Source: Parasegetibacter sp. NRK P23
GTDB taxonomy: Bacteria; Bacteroidota; Bacteroidia; Chitinophagales; Chitinophagaceae
Direction of reading: 5' to 3'
DNA: 64,000 bases
Assembly: GCF_023721715.1 (NCBI RefSeq)
Contig: NZ_JAMDLG010000001.1
Coordinates: 3,449,784-3,513,783 of the forward strand
Under the pieces are notes generated by a model that searched no databases, was not told where the DNA came from, and was given only the letters and a program-made list of their open reading frames with translations. The translations under genes and the position numbers were made by a program. Numbering within the stretch: position 1 is the stretch's first letter; each line of letters opens with the position of its first letter. Of the stretch, positions 31,965-40,253 are shown in pieces.

Positions 31965-34868
31965 ATGGAATACAATTTCAGAAAGATCGAAAAGGAATGG
32001 CAGGAGAAATGGAAGGCGGCAGATGCTTATCTTGTCAGCAATATTTCAGCAAAGCCGAAGTGCTACGTATTGGATATGTTCCCTTATCCGAGCGGCGCGG
32101 GGCTGCATGTGGGGCATCCGCTGGGCTACATCGCCTCCGATATCTATAGCAGGTACAAAAGGTTGAAAGGATTTAATGTACTGCATCCTATGGGATACGA
32201 CGCTTTCGGCCTGCCCGCCGAGCAATACGCCATTGAGCATGGCATCCATCCGGCAGTGGCTACCGCGAAAAATATAGAGAACTTCAGGAAACAACTGGAC
32301 AATATCGGGTTCAGCTACGACTGGAGCCGTGAAGTGCGGACCTGCGACCCTTCCTATTATAAATGGACGCAGTGGATTTTCCTGCAATTGTTCAACGCCT
32401 GGTTCAACAGGGAGTTGCAGCAGGCAAGGCCCATCCATGAACTGGTGGCCATTTTTGAAAAGAACGGCAATACCGCATATCCCTGCCCGGGAGATGCGAC
32501 CGTGGTGTTCTCCGCCAACGACTGGAACGGGTACGATGAAGCCTGCAAACTGAACATCCTCATGCATTATCGCCTCGCGTTCTGCGGTTACGGAGAAGTG
32601 AACTGGTGTGAAGCGCTGGGAACCGTGCTGGCCAATGATGAAGTGGTGAACGGGGTGAGCGAAAGGGGAGGGCATCCGGTGGTACGCAAGAAACTCCGGC
32701 AGTGGTACCTGAGGATCACTGAATATGCCGACCGGTTGCTGGAAGGACTGGAAAAAGTGGAGTTCTCCGATGCGATGAAGGAGATGCAATCGAATTGGAT
32801 CGGAAAAAGTTATGGGGCGGAGATTGAGTTTGGAATAAAAGGAGAGGAAGGCAAACTCAAAGTCTACACCACCCGCCCCGATACTATCTTCGGCGTGGAT
32901 TTTATGGTTGTTGCCCCGGAACATGAACTCATTGCCGACATCACTTCGCCCGCACAACAGGCTGCGGTGGAAGAATATGTTGCCTATGTGAAGTCCCGCT
33001 CCGAAAGGGAGCGCATGGCCGAGAAAAAGATATCTGGCTGCTTTACCGGCGCTTATGCCATCAATCCGTTTGACGGAAGGGAAATACCCATCTGGATCAG
33101 CGAATACGTGCTCGCGGGCTATGGAACCGGCGCCATCATGGCCGTTCCCTGCGGTGATGAGCGCGATTTTAAATTTGCCCAGCACTTCAATATTCCCGTC
33201 ACCAATATTATCGGGGAGCATTTCAACGGAACCGAAGCCAACCCTACCAAAGACGCATTGCTCGAGAACAGTGGTTTTCTGAACGGCCTGGTCATGCGCG
33301 ATGCCATGAACGTGGCCATGGATAAATTAGAGGAGATGGGCATCGGCAAACGAAAAGTGAATTATAAAATGCGCGATGCGGCGTTTAGTCGTCAGCGGTA
33401 CTGGGGCGAACCCTTCCCCATCAAATGGAAGAACGGCACCGCCTACCAGTTGCCCGAATCCGAACTGCCATTGGAACTGCCCCATGTGGACAGCTATAAA
33501 CCAGGTCCGGAAGGAGAGGGGCCACTGGCCAATATTCCGGAATGGGTGGAAAAAGAACTGGAAACGAATACCATGCCCGGTTATGCCGGCTCGTCCTGGT
33601 ATTTCCTCCGCTACATGGATCCTCACAACGAACAGGAATTTTGCTCCCGACAGGCCAGCGACTACTGGAACCAGGTCGATATTTATATCGGAGGCACCGA
33701 ACATGCGGTGGGCCACCTGCTGTATTCAAGAATGTGGACCAAAGCGCTGTATGACCTGGGACATATCGGGTTCGATGAGCCGTTTAAAAGGTTGGTGAAC
33801 CAGGGAATGATTCAGGGAAGCAGTAGGTTTGTGTATAGGGTGAAATTGCTTGAAACAATAACTGAAAAGCCAATAAATGCGGTACAGGTATTTGCTTCTA
33901 AGGATGTAGTTGATAAATATTATTTAAATGAGATTAGTCTTGAAGACTTCTATCAACTCATTATTCAAAGTGGGCTAAGCAACGCTCCAAGTTTTGAATA
34001 TTTAGGAGAAAAGAAAGTTTCAAATATCTCAATCAGCATTTCAGCAATTCACGTTAATGTAAATATTGTTGATGGTCAGGAGCTTGACATTGAAGAATTT
34101 AAAAAATGGAAAATTGAATATTCTGATGCATTATTTGTCCTAAATGCTGATGGAAAATACATCTGTGGTTCCGAGGTTGAAAAAATGTCCAAATCCAAAT
34201 TCAACACCGTTAACCCCGATGACCTCGTTGCCAAATACGGCGCCGACACTTTCCGCATGTACGAAATGTTCCTCGGCCCCGTGGAAGTGTCCAAACCCTG
34301 GGACACCAAAGGCATTGAAGGGGTACACCGTTTCCTGAAAAAACTCTGGAGACTCTTCGCCGATGAAAACAAAGGCTTCATCGTTACCAACGATGCGCCT
34401 TCAAACGATGAATGGAAGGCGATATATAAAGCAGTGAAAAAGGTGGAAGACGATACTGAACGTTTCTCCTACAACACTGCCGTTTCAGCCTTTATGATCT
34501 GCGTAAACGAACTGAGCGATTTGAAATGCCACAAAAAAGAAGTGCTGGAAAAATTGCTGATCATCCTCACCCCGTATGCTCCACACATCTGCGAAGAACT
34601 CTGGAACCAGGCGCTGAAAAATCCAGGAAGCGTATTGGATGCCGCCTATCCTGCGGTGGAAGAAAAATACCTGGTAGAATCAGCCAAAGAATATCCTGTT
34701 TCAATTAACGGAAAAACGCGTACCACCATCAACCTGGCACTTGATATCTCTCAGGAAGAAGTGCAGCAACTCGTGCTGCAAAACGAGATCGTGCAAAAAT
34801 GGATGGAAGGGAAGCCCCTTAAAAAACTGGTGTACGTTCCCGGTAGAATGGTAAACGTAGTGGTATAA
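31965..34868 (+). CDS. leuS: Leucyl-tRNA synthetase with an unusual low-G+C insertion domain
   Basis: This 967-residue class I synthetase has HVGH at residues 48-51 and an editing (CP1) domain about residues 220-430. The later blocks LPAEQYAIEHG, RQRYWGEPFPI and YAGSSWYFLRYMD are all present, as are KMSKS (residues 741-745) and the anticodon-binding and C-terminal domains. It charges tRNA-Leu and removes mischarged products. From my recollection of the family, Bacteroidota LeuRS have a modest insertion between FVYR and KMSKS; here that stretch is about 115 residues, longer than usual. It is encoded by DNA of about 31% G+C, against about 50% on either side. The reading frame and both active-site motifs are intact, so the gene should be functional. 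Confidence 0.95.
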   Translation: MEYNFRKIEKEWQEKWKAADAYLVSNISAKPKCYVLDMFPYPSGAGLHVGHPLGYIASDIYSRYKRLKGFNVLHPMGYDAFGLPAEQYAIEHGIHPAVATAKNIENFRKQLDNIGFSYDWSREVRTCDPSYYKWTQWIFLQLFNAWFNRELQQARPIHELVAIFEKNGNTAYPCPGDATVVFSANDWNGYDEACKLNILMHYRLAFCGYGEVNWCEALGTVLANDEVVNGVSERGGHPVVRKKLRQWYLRITEYADRLLEGLEKVEFSDAMKEMQSNWIGKSYGAEIEFGIKGEEGKLKVYTTRPDTIFGVDFMVVAPEHELIADITSPAQQAAVEEYVAYVKSRSERERMAEKKISGCFTGAYAINPFDGREIPIWISEYVLAGYGTGAIMAVPCGDERDFKFAQHFNIPVTNIIGEHFNGTEANPTKDALLENSGFLNGLVMRDAMNVAMDKLEEMGIGKRKVNYKMRDAAFSRQRYWGEPFPIKWKNGTAYQLPESELPLELPHVDSYKPGPEGEGPLANIPEWVEKELETNTMPGYAGSSWYFLRYMDPHNEQEFCSRQASDYWNQVDIYIGGTEHAVGHLLYSRMWTKALYDLGHIGFDEPFKRLVNQGMIQGSSRFVYRVKLLETITEKPINAVQVFASKDVVDKYYLNEISLEDFYQLIIQSGLSNAPSFEYLGEKKVSNISISISAIHVNVNIVDGQELDIEEFKKWKIEYSDALFVLNADGKYICGSEVEKMSKSKFNTVNPDDLVAKYGADTFRMYEMFLGPVEVSKPWDTKGIEGVHRFLKKLWRLFADENKGFIVTNDAPSNDEWKAIYKAVKKVEDDTERFSYNTAVSAFMICVNELSDLKCHKKEVLEKLLIILTPYAPHICEELWNQALKNPGSVLDAAYPAVEEKYLVESAKEYPVSINGKTRTTINLALDISQEEVQQLVLQNEIVQKWMEGKPLKKLVYVPGRMVNVVV
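33815..34180 (+). other. Low-G+C patch inside leuS
   Basis: Counting 33841-34140 gives 92 G+C of 300 (31%). The 60-base lines at 33721 and 34201 contain 29 and 33 G+C (48% and 55%). Codons change too: TTA, ATA, ATT, AAT and GAA dominate inside, while CTG, CTC and ATC dominate outside. The patch covers the stretch from GSSRFVYR to just before KMSKS. Confidence 0.85.
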
Positions 34869-34950
34869 AAGCCGGAAAATTTCGAACTGAAAAATTGAAT
34901 GCAGTTCAAAAAGTGCGTTTAATAAGCGCGATATTATCACGCACATGAGT

Positions 34951-34997
34951 AATAAAAAACAGGCTGTATCAGCATAAGATACAGCCTGTTTTTTATT
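34951..34997. terminator. Bidirectional terminator between leuS and DUF6263 gene
   Basis: Perfect 20-bp inverted arms (34951-34970 and 34978-34997) enclose the 7-nt loop AGCATAA. The arms begin with an A-rich tract and end with a T-rich tract, so the hairpin has a U run in both directions. It is 82 bp after the leuS stop. Confidence 0.85.
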
Positions 34998-35075
34998 AAA
35001 ATGATTCTTTCAACTTATCTGCAAGGCATACAACAAACAACTCATTCTAAATCAACCAGTGCCAATAAAACAGCC

Positions 35076-35344
35076 ACATTGCGCCAGCGAGGCTGGGAGG
35101 CTGCGAGGAACGAAGCAGGAAGCAGGAAGTAGCGCGCCTTTGCGAGAAAATAAACACACCACTACCGCTCCAAGTACCAACAAGCCATTGCGCCGTAGCG
35201 CCGTCGCGAGCAATAAAAACACCTCTCCCTGAAAGAGCCCCAAACTTAATTAAGGCCTTGCGTCCTTGCCACTTTGCGTCCTTGCGTGGAAAATATCCTC
35301 CATGTGCCCCCTCAATCTGCTAGGAACGAAGCTGTCACGTGAAA
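35076..35344. repeat. Intergenic repeat family, copy B (composite)
   Basis: The copy contains, in order, GCTGCGAGGAACGAAGCAGG, GCGCCTTTGCGAGAAAATAA, a linker (CAAGTACCAACAAGCC), ATTGCGCCGTAGCGCCGTCG, AATAAAAACACCTCTCCCTG, CCAAAC...AAGGCCTTGCGTCCTTGC and a final TAGGAACGAAGC...TCACGTGAAAA. It lies between convergent leuS and the DUF6263 gene and holds no coding sequence. It is shared in the same order with the copy at 57411-57620. Confidence 0.7.
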
Positions 35345-35353
35345 AAGAATAAA

Positions 35354-36202
35354 CTACTTCTTCGTAATCACCGACTCCGTCGTAGAAGCAATCTTCAACG
35401 GCACTTTCTGTCCCATCACTTCCATACTACCCGTTGCATCCATGGTGGTGTTGCGTTTTTTCACAAGACCTGTTGCGGGATCCACTACCATCGTGCCTTT
35501 TACGGGACCGCTCATTTCCATTTTCATTTCCATGCCCTGTTGTTCGGTAGTGGTTTTGATCACGGTGTTGCCGGTGAAGGAAACAGCGGCTTCTCCGCCT
35601 GAAACGGATTCCAGTTTATAAGTAATATCGCTGGCCAGGGCTTCGGTGGTCACTTTTTCCTGCCATGTTTCGCCTACTTTCAGTGCTTTTCCACCGAAGG
35701 TGGTGATGGCGGCGAACGGTGCGCCAACGGAATAGGTGTTCTGCATGCCATTCATGGCGGCAAGGGCTGCGCTGGCGCCATCTCCACCAGGCATCTTGAT
35801 GTCTTTCACCAGGCCGTTTTTGGAAACGCTGATTTCCTGGGTTTTGTTGATGATGTCTTTAAACCCCTGACCCATGGGACCTTCCAGATCCGCTTTGTTG
35901 TCCGTGTCTACTTTTTGTTCCTGACCCATCATAGAAACATTCATCCTGAAACGTTTGAAGGTATTGGCGAACAGGTAATCCGCTGCATTGTCCTTCAGTT
36001 CCAGTTCGTTGTTGGAAATGGTTTCGGTTTTCGTTTCCATCTGGTTGCCCATCATTTCCATGCTGGTATTGGCTTTGATGGTGGAAACCTCTTCAAATTT
36101 TTGTCCTTTGGAGAGGTTAATCTTTCCAGTGATGGATTGCGCCTGGGTAAGGGAGAATCCGCCCAAAACGAGTGCGGAGGCGAGTAAAAGCTTTCTTTTC
36201 AT
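35354..36202 (-). CDS. DUF6263 family secreted protein
   Basis: The signal peptide (MKRKLLLASALVLGGFSLTQAQ) is followed by a 260-residue beta-rich domain with DUF6263 features. There is an N-terminal strand pair (SITGKINLSKGQKFEEVSTI), a Met-rich section (SMEMMGNQMETKTET), the central GLVKDIKMPGGDGASAALAAMNG, and a C-terminal MVVDPATGLVKKRNTTMDATGSMEVMGQKVPLK. Function is unknown, and the many Met residues could be incidental. It is encoded upstream of, and on the other side of a repeat copy from, leuS. Confidence 0.7.
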   Translation of the reverse strand: MKRKLLLASALVLGGFSLTQAQSITGKINLSKGQKFEEVSTIKANTSMEMMGNQMETKTETISNNELELKDNAADYLFANTFKRFRMNVSMMGQEQKVDTDNKADLEGPMGQGFKDIINKTQEISVSKNGLVKDIKMPGGDGASAALAAMNGMQNTYSVGAPFAAITTFGGKALKVGETWQEKVTTEALASDITYKLESVSGGEAAVSFTGNTVIKTTTEQQGMEMKMEMSGPVKGTMVVDPATGLVKKRNTTMDATGSMEVMGQKVPLKIASTTESVITKK

Positions 36203-36259
36203 ATCTGATGTTTGTGTTTGAATGGTTAACGGGATGGCTTAAACTACAGGAAATAAGAA

Positions 36260-36289
36260 CCGTGAGACAAGTAAGTTCCCGCCTCACGG
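36260..36289 (-). terminator. Weak hairpin after the TlpA-like gene
   Basis: CCGTGAG and CTCACGG form a 7-bp stem with a 16-nt loop; only a broken T-rich stretch follows on the minus strand. It is a possible transcript end just downstream of the thioredoxin-family gene. Confidence 0.35.
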
Positions 36290-36297
36290 CCATTTGG

Positions 36298-37416
36298 TTA
36301 TTTAATGATCTCTGCAAGTTTCTTCTGCAATTCTTCTCCCCTGATGTTCTTCGCTACAATGATTCCGTTAGGATCCACCAGGAAGTTTTGGGGAATAGAG
36401 TTGATGCCGTACTGCCTGGCTACCGCGTTGTTCCAGAATTGAAGATCGGAAACATGTGTCCAGGTAAGGTTATCGGCGTGAATGGCTTCCAGCCACTTGT
36501 CTTTTTTACCGGGCTGGTCCAGAGAAATACCCAGCACGGTGAAGCCTTTGTCTTTAAAGTTTTCGAAAGCCTTTACCACGTTGGGGTTTTCAGCACGGCA
36601 GGGGCCGCACCAGCTTGCCCAGAAATCGATCAGCACATATTTTCCTTTGAAGGAGGAAAGGCTAACGGGGTTACCAAGTGTATCGTTTTGAGTGAACTCC
36701 ATAGCCGGGCGACCAATACCTGTTTTTTTGGCGATATCCAGTTTCGCGGCAAGGTCCTTTCCGCTTTTGGTTTCTTTTGCGGCGGCCGGAAGTGCATTAA
36801 AAATAGGTTCAACCTCATCGGCATCCATGTTACCGCCTGAGAATTGGTTGATGGCGTAGAGCGCCAGCGGGGATTTCGGATTTTTGATCGCGTAATCCTT
36901 ATAAACCTTGCTCATTTGCTCGCCCAGCTCTCCGGCTTTTTCACGGATCTTCGCTATGCCTTCCTGATCCCTGGCGGTCTGGAGTTTATAAAACTCCTGT
37001 TCCAACGCATCCATCTGGTCATTATAAGGCTTCATTTGTTTGTTGAGGGCCTCATAGGCGGCATGCGCCTTGGAACCGGTGATCTTCACGTTGGTGAAAG
37101 AGTCGGTGGAAACGAGTTTGATCTTCCCCTTATCCAGGAAAAGTGTTACCAGGTTTTTCCTGGACATTGCCGCGCCTTTGGCGCGAAGGGAAGCCTGAAC
37201 CGGTTCCGTAACAGTGCCGGAAAAGGTATAAGTGCCATTTTTAACTTCAGCGCTGTCGTTGATGCGCTGGCCGTTGGCCGCATAATTCAGGTACACCATC
37301 TCCGGAACGGCGGCAATATTTTTAAAACTGCCACTCACCGTAAAATTTGGTTTTTCAGTCTGCGCAAGGGAAAAAAGCGGTGCCGCGCAGAGGGCAACAA
37401 GAGAAAGTGTTCGCAT
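36298..37416 (-). CDS. TlpA-like thiol-disulfide oxidoreductase with DUF4369-like N-terminal domain
   Basis: This 372-residue protein has a signal peptide (to about residue 18), a beta-sandwich N-terminal domain (about residues 20-125: NFTVSGSFKNIAAVPEMVYLNY), a helical linker (about residues 126-215), and a C-terminal thioredoxin fold (about residues 235-372). The redox motif is WASWCGPCRAENP, with later GINSIPQNFLVDPNG carrying the cis-Pro. The protein would reduce or rearrange disulfides in the periplasm; the large N-terminal domain is typical of Bacteroidota TlpA-like proteins. The gene upstream is the divergent rny. Confidence 0.9.
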   Translation of the reverse strand: MRTLSLVALCAAPLFSLAQTEKPNFTVSGSFKNIAAVPEMVYLNYAANGQRINDSAEVKNGTYTFSGTVTEPVQASLRAKGAAMSRKNLVTLFLDKGKIKLVSTDSFTNVKITGSKAHAAYEALNKQMKPYNDQMDALEQEFYKLQTARDQEGIAKIREKAGELGEQMSKVYKDYAIKNPKSPLALYAINQFSGGNMDADEVEPIFNALPAAAKETKSGKDLAAKLDIAKKTGIGRPAMEFTQNDTLGNPVSLSSFKGKYVLIDFWASWCGPCRAENPNVVKAFENFKDKGFTVLGISLDQPGKKDKWLEAIHADNLTWTHVSDLQFWNNAVARQYGINSIPQNFLVDPNGIIVAKNIRGEELQKKLAEIIK

Positions 37417-37630
37417 TGGTTCGTTTTTATAGATTAGACGGGCAAGTTACCGATAAGGTGGCAATAGGTCCTAACCACTTGTCAAATAGTGTGCTACAAT
37501 CAATTATAGTGTATCTGCTGATCCGTCATATATATTAATTTGTATCTTCGCCTATTCCTTTGCGCTAAACAAAAGATAAGCTAGTTTGGAAGGAACGTAT
37601 TGATATTGAACAATTTAAACAACAGAATTC

Positions 37631-39184
37631 ATGGATTTCGTAATCATAGGGGTCGTTTGTATTGCAGTAGGGATCATAGCGGGGAAGTTCATTTTCGCTA
37701 AAAATACCCGGAAACAGATAGAGGATGCAGAACAACAGGCCAGAAAAATAGTTGGCGACGCGCAGGCAAATGCCGAAACGCTGAAGAAAGAAAAAATGCT
37801 GGAAGCGAAAGAAAGATTCGTCCAGTTGAAAGCGGAACACGATAAAGAGGTATTGCAGCGCAACCAGAAAATTTCCGAAGGCGAGAACAGGATCAAGCAG
37901 AAAGAGCAGGCGCTTAACCAGAAAGGAGACCAACTGGACAAGCAGATCAAAGAAAATGAAGCCATTAAAGAGAACCTGAACCGCCAGATCGAACTGGTGA
38001 ACATTAAACGCACCGAACTGGAAAAACACCAGGAGGAGCACATCCGCCGGTTGGAGAAAATCGCGGGTCTTACCGCAGAAGAGGCCAAAGCGCAGTTGGT
38101 GGAGAGCCTGAAAAACGAAGCTCAAACCCAGGCCCTGGCGCTTCAGCAGGAAATTATTGACGACGCCAAGCAGAAAGCCAATAAAGAGGCCCGCAAAATC
38201 ATCATCCAAACCATCCAGCGTACCGCTGCAGAACAGGCCATCGAGAACTCTATTACCGTGTTCAACCTGGAAAGCGATGAGATCAAAGGACAGATCATCG
38301 GACGGGAAGGAAGAAACATCCGTGCCATCGAAGCCGCTACCGGTGTGGACCTGATCGTGGATGATACCCCTGAAGCCATTATTCTGTCGTCTTTCGACCC
38401 GCTGCGTCGTGAAATCGCGCGTCTTTCCCTGCAAAGACTGGTTACCGACGGACGTATTCACCCCGCCCGTATTGAGGAAGTGGTGGAAAAAACACGCCGC
38501 CAGATCGAAGAGCAGGTAATGGAGATCGGAGAAAGAACTGTAATAGAACTCGGTATTCACGGGCTGCACAAGGAACTGATCCGCATGGTGGGCAGGATGC
38601 GTTTCCGTTCTTCTTACGGACAAAACCTCCTGATGCACAGCCGTGAAACGGCTAATTTGTGTGGTATCATGGCCGCTGAACTGGGCCTGAACCCCAAACT
38701 CGCGAAACGCGCCGGATTGCTCCACGATATTGGTAAAGTGCCCGATGAGGAAACTGAACTGAGCCACGCGTTGCTGGGTATGAAGCTGGCGGAGAAGTAT
38801 GGTGAGAACCCCGCTGTGGTAAACGCCATTGGCGCCCACCACGATGAAGTGGAAATGGCTTATGTGATCGCCCCTATCGTACAGGCCTGCGACGCCATCA
38901 GCGGCGCCCGTCCGGGTGCAAGAAGGGAGATCATGCAGCAATACCTGCAAAGGATCAAGGAACTCGAGAACCTCGCACTGGCTTACCAGGGTGTGGAGAA
39001 AGCTTACGCTATCCAGGCCGGTCGTGAACTCCGCGTAATCGTGGAAGCCGATAAAGTAACCGATGGCGACAGTGATAGACTGAGTTTCGAAATCGCCCAG
39101 AAAATACAAACTGAAATGACCTATCCCGGTCAGATCAAGGTAACCGTGATCCGCGAAAAAAGAGCGGTAAACGTAGCCAGGTAA
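37631..39184 (+). CDS. rny: Ribonuclease Y
   Basis: This 517-residue protein has an N-terminal membrane helix ([20 protein letters not shown]), a long charged coiled coil (about residues 30-200), a KH RNA-binding domain with [20 protein letters not shown] (about residues 221-240), and an HD phosphohydrolase domain. The latter has [26 protein letters not shown] (HD dyad about residues 363-364) and GAHHDEVE. RNase Y is a membrane-attached endonuclease that starts mRNA decay. Its length and domain order are normal. A complete promoter for rplS follows the stop, so rny is transcribed on its own or reads through into rplS. Confidence 0.96.
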   Translation: MDFVIIGVVCIAVGIIAGKFIFAKNTRKQIEDAEQQARKIVGDAQANAETLKKEKMLEAKERFVQLKAEHDKEVLQRNQKISEGENRIKQKEQALNQKGDQLDKQIKENEAIKENLNRQIELVNIKRTELEKHQEEHIRRLEKIAGLTAEEAKAQLVESLKNEAQTQALALQQEIIDDAKQKANKEARKIIIQTIQRTAAEQAIENSITVFNLESDEIKGQIIGREGRNIRAIEAATGVDLIVDDTPEAIILSSFDPLRREIARLSLQRLVTDGRIHPARIEEVVEKTRRQIEEQVMEIGERTVIELGIHGLHKELIRMVGRMRFRSSYGQNLLMHSRETANLCGIMAAELGLNPKLAKRAGLLHDIGKVPDEETELSHALLGMKLAEKYGENPAVVNAIGAHHDEVEMAYVIAPIVQACDAISGARPGARREIMQQYLQRIKELENLALAYQGVEKAYAIQAGRELRVIVEADKVTDGDSDRLSFEIAQKIQTEMTYPGQIKVTVIREKRAVNVAR

Positions 39185-39201
39185 TCACAAGGAAAAAAAG
39201 T

Positions 39202-39231
39202 TTGGATTAATTACAATTATTCCTACCTTTG
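39202..39231 (+). promoter_or_regulatory. Promoter of rplS (TTG-N19-TACCTTTG)
   Basis: TTG at 39202-39204, a 19-bp spacer and TACCTTTG at 39224-39231 give a near-ideal Bacteroidota promoter, the best in the window. It lies 22 bp before the rplS ATG. Confidence 0.8.
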
Positions 39232-39253
39232 CCGTCCGTTAAAAATAAGAATT

Positions 39254-39613
39254 ATGAATTCTGCTGTAGCTTATGTTCATGAGCAGTTGACTCCGAAGAA
39301 AGAGTTCCCCAACTTCAAAGCTGGTGATAATATCACCGTTAACTATAAAATCGTGGAAGGTAACAAGGAGCGTATCCAGTCCTTCAAAGGCGATGTGATC
39401 AAACGTCAGGGTACCGGTCAAACCGCTACTTTTACTGTACGTAAGATCTCTGATGGTGTAGGTGTTGAAAGGGTATTCCCGATCTTCTCCCCCAACATCG
39501 AGTCTATCCTGCTGCACAAAGTAGGTAAAGTGCGCCGTGCTAAACTGTACTTCCAACGTGGAAGAAGCGGAAAAAGCGCCCGTATCAAAGAAAAAAGAGT
39601 GGCTACAGCTTAA
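39254..39613 (+). CDS. rplS: 50S ribosomal protein L19
   Basis: This 119-residue protein shows L19 signatures: [53 protein letters not shown], and [27 protein letters not shown]19 sits at the 30S-50S interface and contacts 16S and 23S rRNA bridges. The gene has its own strong promoter and a strong terminator, as expected for a ribosomal protein outside an operon. Confidence 0.97.
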   Translation: MNSAVAYVHEQLTPKKEFPNFKAGDNITVNYKIVEGNKERIQSFKGDVIKRQGTGQTATFTVRKISDGVGVERVFPIFSPNIESILLHKVGKVRRAKLYFQRGRSGKSARIKEKRVATA

Positions 39614-39634
39614 TCAGCTTTATAAATTTTCTTC

Positions 39635-39667
39635 AAAAAGCGAAAATCGGTATGGTTTTCGCTTTTT
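39635..39667 (+). terminator. Intrinsic terminator of rplS
   Basis: AAAAAGCGAAAA, a 9-nt loop and TTTTCGCTTTTT form a perfect 12-bp stem 21 bp after the stop. Confidence 0.85.
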
Positions 39668-39711
39668 GCTTTCCGGCCCGTTTTGTATCATTACCCTCAA
39701 ATCCGTACAAT

Positions 39712-39831
39712 ATGCAAAAGATCGTTGCCCTTTTACTACTGATCACCGTGGTAGCCGCCTCCTGCGCCCGCAGTGTTACGCCCCACCAGGCGGCCAATAA
39801 GCATTATAAAAATTGCAGGAACGTTCGTTAG
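39712..39831 (+). CDS. Small lipoprotein, 39 residues
   Basis: ATG 39712 opens a 39-residue frame: a hydrophobic leader (MQKIVALLLLITVVAA), the lipobox A-A-S-C with Cys18, and a basic, His/Asn-rich tail (SVTPHQAANKHYKNCRNVR) with a second Cys. Signal peptidase II would trim it to a mature lipopeptide of 22 residues. The order lipobox then basic short tail is characteristic of tiny lipoproteins that annotation pipelines often miss. It lies between rplS and tatA, and a promoter is not obvious. Function unknown. Confidence 0.6.
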   Translation: MQKIVALLLLITVVAASCARSVTPHQAANKHYKNCRNVR

Positions 39832-39975
39832 CGTCCGCGCACTCGTTTGCATTCTTAGCGGTTTGTTAATCCTTTTCGGGGTTACCAACTATTATTTACT
39901 TTAGCGCCCTTATTTGAAAACTATTCGGCATAATTTGCCGTACTTTGTAGACTGTTAAGATTAAAACGAGAAATC

Positions 39976-40197
39976 ATGTCTTTATTACAAGCAAATCCCG
40001 TGATGTTGTTCTCTATGCCTGGTGGAATGGAATGGGTATTGATCATTCTTGCCGTATTGATCCTGTTCGGCGGCAGAAAAATTCCAGAATTCATGCGCGG
40101 CCTCGGTAAAGGTATCCGTGAGTTCAACGACGCCAAGAGCAATGTGAAGAAAGAGATCGAGGAAGGAATGAATGAGAAGGACAAAGCATCTGCCTAA
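39976..40197 (+). CDS. tatA: Sec-independent protein translocase TatA/E
   Basis: This 73-residue protein has an N-terminal hydrophobic helix (MEWVLIILAVLILFGGRKIPEF), the conserved FGG hinge, the amphipathic helix IPEFMRGLGKGIREFNDAK, and a charged C-terminus. TatA oligomers form the pore for folded proteins exported by the twin-arginine route. The window encodes two proteins with Tat leaders (11979-13328 and 14757-15686) that could use it. tatC is not in the window. The initial 15 residues before the helix (MSLLQANPVMLFSMP) are slightly longer than usual. Confidence 0.92.
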   Translation: MSLLQANPVMLFSMPGGMEWVLIILAVLILFGGRKIPEFMRGLGKGIREFNDAKSNVKKEIEEGMNEKDKASA

Positions 40198-40253
40198 GCA
40201 GTAAGTCCATTTTTTGTTGCCCGCATTTTTGATGACATAAATACGGATGGGTT

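Noticed and set aside
32046-33221. A 391-codon open frame opposite leuS
   Set aside because: Antisense shadow of the strongly biased leuS coding strand; no family motif.
37565-39109. A 514-codon open frame on the minus strand opposite rny
   Set aside because: Its His/Phe/Gln/Leu-rich product is the expected shadow of the Glu/Lys/Gln-rich coiled-coil and biased codons of rny; it has no recognisable domain or leader.
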